Assembly (NCBI GenBank): GCA_019454145.1
Contig: CP075366.1
Location: forward strand, 124,001 to 188,000
Direction of reading: 5' to 3'
DNA: 64,000 bases
Source of the DNA: Fimbriimonadaceae bacterium
GTDB taxonomy: Bacteria; Armatimonadota; Fimbriimonadia; Fimbriimonadales; Fimbriimonadaceae
Part shown: positions 59,218 to 64,000 of the stretch, one piece after another
How the letters are laid out: each line of letters begins with the position of its first letter
Position numbering within the stretch: position 1 is the stretch's first letter
Program-made: the position numbers and the translations under genes
Notes under the pieces: model-generated
Seen by the model: only the letters and a program-made list of their open reading frames with translations
Told to the model about the DNA's origin: nothing
Databases searched by the model: none

Positions 59218-60027
59218 TTACTTGCGCTTTCGTCGAGCAACTGCGGCAAGTCCAGCCGCCGCGAGAACCGCCACAGTTGCTGGCTCAGGCACTGCATCGG
59301 TAGTTGCAGAAATGGTCAGATCGTCAATTGCAAGACCAGCATCGTTACCGCCATCATTGATGTCGTTCCAGCTGACAAAGAAGCTTTGACCGTTAGCAAG
59401 CGGAGTACTGAACGTAAATGTGCCAATAACCGAAGCTTGATTGTTAGGGTTGTTGCCATCAAGTGCGCCGTTAGAAGCAACTGGGCCAGGGCCAACGATA
59501 TCCCACGAAGTGAAAGCAGCCATCGAACTGTCGGTAAGGAAGTTCGATGAGTTAGCCGAGCCACCAGAAACGCCAACGGTAGCCGCAAGCACGTTTTGCA
59601 CGGAAGTGCTGGATCGCCAGAATTCTGCGGTGAATCGAAGGGTAACCGAAGTCATAGCCGAACCGGAGTTGTTCACGAGTTCAAAACCAAATGCGCCCCA
59701 GTTGCTACCAGAAGCAATAGAGCCTAGCGCGCGCTCACCTGAACCAGAAGCTCCGTAGCTGTAAAGAGCGCCAGAGTTACCAGTACCAGCATCGGCAACA
59801 AAGTTCATTGCGCTGCCACTGCCTCCAACACGAGTGCCAACAAATCCGGTTGTGCCTGGGATAGCGGTTTGGGTGCCGACGGTGAACAAGCCCGTGGTGG
59901 TTCCGGAGCTTGGAAGCGAGTTGAAATCTTCGGTGATATTTGCACCAGTGAAGATATAAGCAGCTTGTGCGGTCGCAGAAAATGCGACGAGCCCTAAGGT
60001 GAGGGTTGCGAAAGCGAGTTTTTTCAT
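59218..60027 (-). CDS. PEP-CTERM secreted protein, paralogue 2
   Basis: 269 residues from the ATG after ATGGATGAAAAA; start chosen to match the paralogue at 57640 (MKKLAFATLTLGLVAFSATAQA). Ends VPEPATVAVLAAAGLAAVARRKRK. Blocks shared with the paralogue: ITEDFNSLPS, TGFVGTRVGGSGSAMNFVA, ALGSIASGSNWGAFGFELVNNSG, FTAEFWRSSTSVQNVL, GNxxxNQASVIGTFTFSTPLANG, DDLTISATTDAVPEP. Probably an exosortase-processed surface or matrix protein. Function unknown. Confidence 0.9.
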   Translation of the reverse strand: MKKLAFATLTLGLVAFSATAQAAYIFTGANITEDFNSLPSSGTTTGLFTVGTQTAIPGTTGFVGTRVGGSGSAMNFVADAGTGNSGALYSYGASGSGERALGSIASGSNWGAFGFELVNNSGSAMTSVTLRFTAEFWRSSTSVQNVLAATVGVSGGSANSSNFLTDSSMAAFTSWDIVGPGPVASNGALDGNNPNNQASVIGTFTFSTPLANGQSFFVSWNDINDGGNDAGLAIDDLTISATTDAVPEPATVAVLAAAGLAAVARRKRK

Positions 60028-60165
60028 TTTTTCATCCAATCCTGTTCAAGGAAATTCAACGATCCGGTGGGATCAGGTTCAATTTGGATGGGGAATTTGA
60101 AGGCTGAGTTAAGCCCGGGACGAAATTTGCATTAACAACGAAAAGTTAATCTTGGAAGTTTGTTG

Positions 60166-60195
60166 ACCTCACCCCTTGGCCCCCTCTGGGGGATA
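60166..60195. repeat. Family C repeat relic
   Basis: ACCTCACCCC-TTGG-CCCCCTCTGGGGG: shortened copy of the unit found in frame at 22301 and 63547. The 555-base gap 60028-60582 holds only repeats and one terminator. Confidence 0.7.
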
Positions 60196-60198
60196 ATC

Positions 60199-60241
60199 AA
60201 CCCCTCCCTTAATCCCTCCCCGATCTTCGGGGTGGGAATTC
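60199..60241. repeat. Family A palindromic repeat, copy 11
   Basis: AACCCCTCCCTTAATCCCTC, CCCGATCTTCGGGGTGGGAA: one base off in the right arm. Confidence 0.85.
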
Positions 60242-60249
60242 ATTCGGAT

Positions 60250-60294
60250 AAACCCACTCGGTCACGATGCGACCACCCTTCCCAAGTGGGAGGA
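60250..60294. repeat. Family A long form, inverted and degenerate copy
   Basis: AACCCACTCGGTCACGATGC, GACCACCCTTCCCAAGTGGGAGG: reverse complement of the long form at 5850 and 21328, with several changes. Confidence 0.7.
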
Positions 60295-60302
60295 AATCTT
60301 TG

Positions 60303-60342
60303 GATTAACCCTCCTCCCCAGAATTGGGGAGGAGGGTTAGCT
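60303..60342. repeat. Family A palindromic repeat, copy 12
   Basis: GGATTAACCCTCCTCCCCAG, AATTGGGGAGGAGGGTTAGC: longer outer arms AACCCTCCTCCCC/GGGGAGGAGGGTT. Confidence 0.85.
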
Positions 60343-60353
60343 TTGATTTGGGT

Positions 60354-60372
60354 GGCACGGGTTTCAACCCGT
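60354..60372. repeat. Palindrome CACGGGTTTCAACCCGTG
   Basis: Eight-base arms around TC, within a GTGGCACGGGTTTCAACCCG context. Only copy in this window, but of a type usually dispersed. Confidence 0.6.
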
Positions 60373-60422
60373 GTAGGTGAAACATCTAATTTCGCGTAGC
60401 AAACGGGTGTTAGTTGCTTGAT

Positions 60423-60453
60423 CCCTACCTTTGCATTGCAAAGATAGGGGCAC
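60423..60453. repeat. Family B palindromic repeat, copy 5
   Basis: CCCTACCTTTGCATTGCAAAGATAGGGGCAC pattern; precedes a family A copy. Confidence 0.87.
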
Positions 60454-60487
60454 TGGCATCTCAAATAAATGCAACCTAGCCTTAGAG

Positions 60488-60511
60488 TTCCTCCCAGAAT
60501 TGGGGAGGAGT
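60488..60511. repeat. Family A palindromic repeat, copy 13 (short)
   Basis: TTCCTCCCAGAATTGGGGAGGAG; end of the repeat-dense stretch. Confidence 0.75.
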
Positions 60512-60524
60512 CTTAAACAGAAAT

Positions 60525-60552
60525 AACCGCACTTTGATATGAAAGCGCGGTT
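60525..60552 (-). terminator. Intrinsic terminator of the cNMP-binding gene
   Basis: AACCGCGCTTT / AAAGTGCGGTT on the minus strand with a CATATC loop, then ATTTCTGTTT, just after the gene at 60583. Confidence 0.82.
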
Positions 60553-60582
60553 AATTATTTTGGCCAAGGAATCAGAGCTAAG

Positions 60583-61035
60583 TTACCGTTCGACGACGCT
60601 ATCCAACGCGACGTTGGCGGCGCGGAGGCGAGCGGTGAGGATGCGGGCGATGTTGAGCAGAATCACCTTAGCGATGGATGGTTCATCGTTCATGAGTTGC
60701 CACAGCATGGCGTTGGGAATGGTGGCGACCTTGGTTCCGCCCGCACTGACCACGGTTGCCGAGCGAGGTTTATCGTCAATGAGCGACATTTCCCCAATAA
60801 CGGAGCCCGGGCCGGCTTCGGCGATTTCTTCACCGGAGAATGTTTTGATCTTGGCCGAGCCTTCCAGAACGATCATAAGATCGGCATCTTTTGCGAACTG
60901 TCGAACCAAAATATCTCCTCCGCCGAATTCCTTTGTGCCGCTGATCGCGGCGATTTGAGAAATCTGAGTGGGGTTAAGTCCCTGCATGAGATAGTTATTC
61001 TCGAGGGCGGAGTGAAGATCCATGGCCATTGACAT
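60583..61035 (-). CDS. Stand-alone cyclic-nucleotide-binding domain protein
   Basis: 150 residues from ATG at 61035 (a second ATG at 61023 aligns with the start of the paralogue at 52752). Single cNMP-binding domain: ADLMIVLEGSAKIKTFSGEEIAEAGPGSVIGEMSLIDDKPRSATVVSAGGTKVATIPNAM, with the phosphate-binding cassette GEMSL...RSATV. No DNA-binding domain. It resembles the protein at 52752 in length and layout. Partner unknown. Ends at a clear terminator. Confidence 0.85.
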   Translation of the reverse strand: MSMAMDLHSALENNYLMQGLNPTQISQIAAISGTKEFGGGDILVRQFAKDADLMIVLEGSAKIKTFSGEEIAEAGPGSVIGEMSLIDDKPRSATVVSAGGTKVATIPNAMLWQLMNDEPSIAKVILLNIARILTARLRAANVALDSVVER

Positions 61036-61196
61036 GATAACAGTATGCCAGTTGAATGGGCTAGAGGGCAATAGTAGGCAGTTTCTGTTTAAGATTCAAA
61101 AGATTATTCGTAGTCCAGAAATGTGGGATTTTGGTCCGTATTTTAGCAGTCGGCCTACGAGATTGCCAAATTGTAGAGTCTCCGCAAGTAGAATCA

Positions 61197-61223
61197 TTAG
61201 CAGAACCAAGCCACGAGTGCTAA
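61197..61223. promoter_or_regulatory. CIRCE-like element upstream of groESL
   Basis: TTAGCAGAA-N9-GAGTGCTAA, 39 bases before the groES ATG. The right arm is identical to the HrcA operator consensus TTAGCACTC-N9-GAGTGCTAA; the left arm matches six of nine. Suggests HrcA control. Confidence 0.8.
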
Positions 61224-61261
61224 CCGTGGTTTGTATTTAAAACGGAGATTATTGAAACACA

Positions 61262-61552
61262 ATGGCAGGAATTCGACCTCTCGGCGATAAGGTTGTCGTT
61301 AAAGTTCTCGACGCAGAAGAAAAAACTGCGGGCGGGATCATCCTTCCTGATTCGGCAAAAAAGAAGCCGACAGAAGGAGAAGTGATCGCAGTGGGCGAGG
61401 GCCGCGTGCTGGATAACGGCAAGCGCAACAGCCTCACCGTGAAGGTAGGCGATCGAGTGATTTTCAGTAAATACGGCGGGAACGAAGTGACCCTCGAAGG
61501 TCAAGAAATGACAATTCTCGACGAAGACCAAATCTACGCAATCGTGAAGTAA
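61262..61552 (+). CDS. groES: Co-chaperonin GroES
   Basis: 96 residues. Heptameric lid for GroEL. Start [36 protein letters not shown] contains the mobile loop ([12 protein letters not shown]), and [34 protein letters not shown] closes the barrel. First gene of groES-groEL, probably under the CIRCE-like element. Confidence 0.97.
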   Translation: MAGIRPLGDKVVVKVLDAEEKTAGGIILPDSAKKKPTEGEVIAVGEGRVLDNGKRNSLTVKVGDRVIFSKYGGNEVTLEGQEMTILDEDQIYAIVK

Positions 61553-63211
<1,659 letters not shown>

Positions 63212-63237
63212 GCTCAGCCTGATTCAAAAGCTCGAAG

Positions 63238-63258
63238 CCCCCCCTCGCGTTTGCGGGT
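63238..63258 (+). terminator. Intrinsic terminator after groEL
   Basis: CCCCCTCGC-GTTT-GCGGGTGGGGG stem then ATTTTTAATT. Confidence 0.85.
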
Positions 63259-63351
63259 GGGGGATTTTTAATTGTCTAAAGTTAGATTGCCTCCGAAATG
63301 ATTGGACGGACAGGAAAGGGATGTATATTCTTCAGCAGGTAGCCTTACTTG

Positions 63352-63723
63352 ATGCTAAACCGAATCCGCGAAATCTGCTTGGCTTTGCCAGATGTAAACG
63401 AGCGGCCTTCGCACGGGGAGCCGTGTTGGTTCTACAAGAACAAGCGGGTGGTGTGTATGTTCGATGACCATCACCACGGGGCGGAGCGGACGGCGGTCTG
63501 GGTTCCGGCGCCTCCGGGGGTCGCGGCGGGTCTGGTGAGCGGGGAAACCTCACCCCCCAACCCCCTCTCCATTGAAACGGAGAGGGGGAGCCGCTATTTT
63601 ATCCCGCCGTATGTGGGGGTCAAAGGCTGGGTCGGGGTTCGGGTTGATCTTCCGGATACCGATTGGGATGAACTCGCAGGGTTGATTGGTCAGGCTTGGG
63701 AGATGGTGAGTTCTAAGCGGTGA
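63352..63723 (+). CDS. MmcQ/YjbR-family protein with a repeat insertion
   Basis: 123 residues. CyaY-like fold: IREICLALPDVNERPSHGEPCWFYKNKRVVCMF (family: 'LPgxxExxxwGxPxFxvxGKxFxxl'), then RYFIPPYVGVKGWVGVRVDLPDTDWDELAGLIGQAWEMV. In between, [19 protein letters not shown] is encoded by a dispersed palindrome at 63547-63591, lengthening a loop between two strands. MmcQ/YjbR proteins may bind DNA; function not established. TTG at 63349 precedes the ATG directly. Confidence 0.85.
   Translation: MLNRIREICLALPDVNERPSHGEPCWFYKNKRVVCMFDDHHHGAERTAVWVPAPPGVAAGLVSGETSPPNPLSIETERGSRYFIPPYVGVKGWVGVRVDLPDTDWDELAGLIGQAWEMVSSKR
63547..63591. repeat. Family C palindromic repeat inside the YjbR-like coding frame
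   Basis: ACCTCACCCCCCAACCCCCT then CTCC-attgaaac-GGAGAGGGGGAGC, 45 bases, a multiple of three. Same unit as at 22301 but three bases shorter and read in another phase after the lead, so the peptide differs. Confidence 0.88.
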
Positions 63724-63727
63724 GAGA

Positions 63728-63991
63728 TTATCTACCATAGCCAGTGCCAAAACTATGCCTGCCCCCATGAAGCACTGATTCGGGAAAGATCGTGACCAGG
63801 TAGTAAATCATGATTATGATTGCAAGAATGAGGGTGAATTGTTCAACATTAACTGCAGTGCCGAATGACATTTTGAGTTCGGGCTTTTCCTTGGCTTCTA
63901 AACGGAGCGATTTGGTGTAGCTTCGAGTGCCAACTACAGCGAGTATTGGAAGAAAAACATAAAAGAAGGCGTTCGTCCAAGCTTGGTTCAT
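63728..63991 (-). CDS. Small membrane protein, hypothetical
   Basis: 87 residues with two hydrophobic segments (WTNAFFYVFLPILAVVGTRSY and FTLILAIIIMIYYLVTIFP) and a Gly/His-rich tail. No family recognised. Convergent with the YjbR-like gene, four bases between the stops. Complete within the window, 9 bases from the edge. Confidence 0.55.
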   Translation of the reverse strand: MNQAWTNAFFYVFLPILAVVGTRSYTKSLRLEAKEKPELKMSFGTAVNVEQFTLILAIIIMIYYLVTIFPESVLHGGRHSFGTGYGR

Positions 63992-64000
63992 CTGATTAGA

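Noticed and set aside
5010-60511. CRISPR array
   Set aside because: The repeats are palindromic, dispersed and irregularly spaced, without unique spacers of equal length.

Overview
This is a bacterial chromosomal window with near-balanced base composition by eye and tightly packed genes on both strands. I see no phage, plasmid, rRNA or CRISPR. Three PEP-CTERM proteins, a prepilin-like secreted protein, flagellin, a soluble acyl-ACP desaturase, an RNHCP-domain protein, a YncE-like propeller/phosphoesterase lipoprotein and many short palindromic intergenic repeats together fit a free-living diderm such as Armatimonadota (Fimbriimonadia). That placement is inference and has not been tested by any search.

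Layout. 1-7 kb: a secreted protein, a histidine kinase/sigma54-type response regulator pair, a CHAP-like secreted protein, an acyl-ACP desaturase, a lipoprotein, and a prepilin-like protein preceded by a probable cobalamin riboswitch. 7-11.2 kb: the proteostasis operon tig-clpP-clpX and a small orphan gene. 11.2-23 kb: housekeeping genes (RNHCP protein, phosphotransferase, P5C dehydrogenase, metallophosphoesterase, metzincin, miaA-hfq-dapF, smpB, FKBP lipoprotein, a degenerate ArgC homologue, FmdB-type zinc ribbon, family-5 uracil-DNA glycosylase, XTP/dITP pyrophosphatase). 23-32 kb: a ribose-type sugar ABC transporter, a thioredoxin-like protein, DinB, an MFS carrier, a degenerate DapA-family protein, a methyltransferase and a large secreted protein. 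32-41 kb: tRNA-Trp, a winged-helix/TPR regulator, ispH, rph, a PEP-CTERM protein, and the operon rpoZ-dnaJ-prmA-rsmE. 41-52.5 kb: ferredoxin, apt, and secreted hydrolases (propeller-phosphoesterase, retropepsin-PDZ, GH20 hexosaminidase), a DUF2779 nuclease, peptidase E, an intradiol dioxygenase and a SanA/YdcF-like protein. 52.5-64 kb: a probable structured ncRNA, two cNMP-binding proteins, parB, flagellin, an MshEN-MinD fusion, two paralogous PEP-CTERM proteins on either side of a DUF559 nuclease gene, a repeat-dense stretch, and groES-groEL under a CIRCE-like element.

How the genes work together. The clearest units are protein quality control (tig-clpPX, groESL, dnaJ, FKBP, smpB), RNA metabolism (miaA, hfq, rph, rsmE, prmA, smpB) and an extracellular sugar/amino-sugar theme (GH20 plus a sugar ABC importer).

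The strongest leads are: (1) a dispersed family of CCTCCCC/GGGGAGG palindromes that brackets a lone DUF559 (VSR-like) nuclease gene as inverted ends, which looks like a minimal mobile unit; (2) a related palindrome embedded in frame inside two unrelated protein genes; (3) a B12-box-bearing riboswitch in front of a prepilin-like gene; (4) a terminator-closed structured RNA at 52.6 kb; and (5) several enzymes or regulators missing a defining part.
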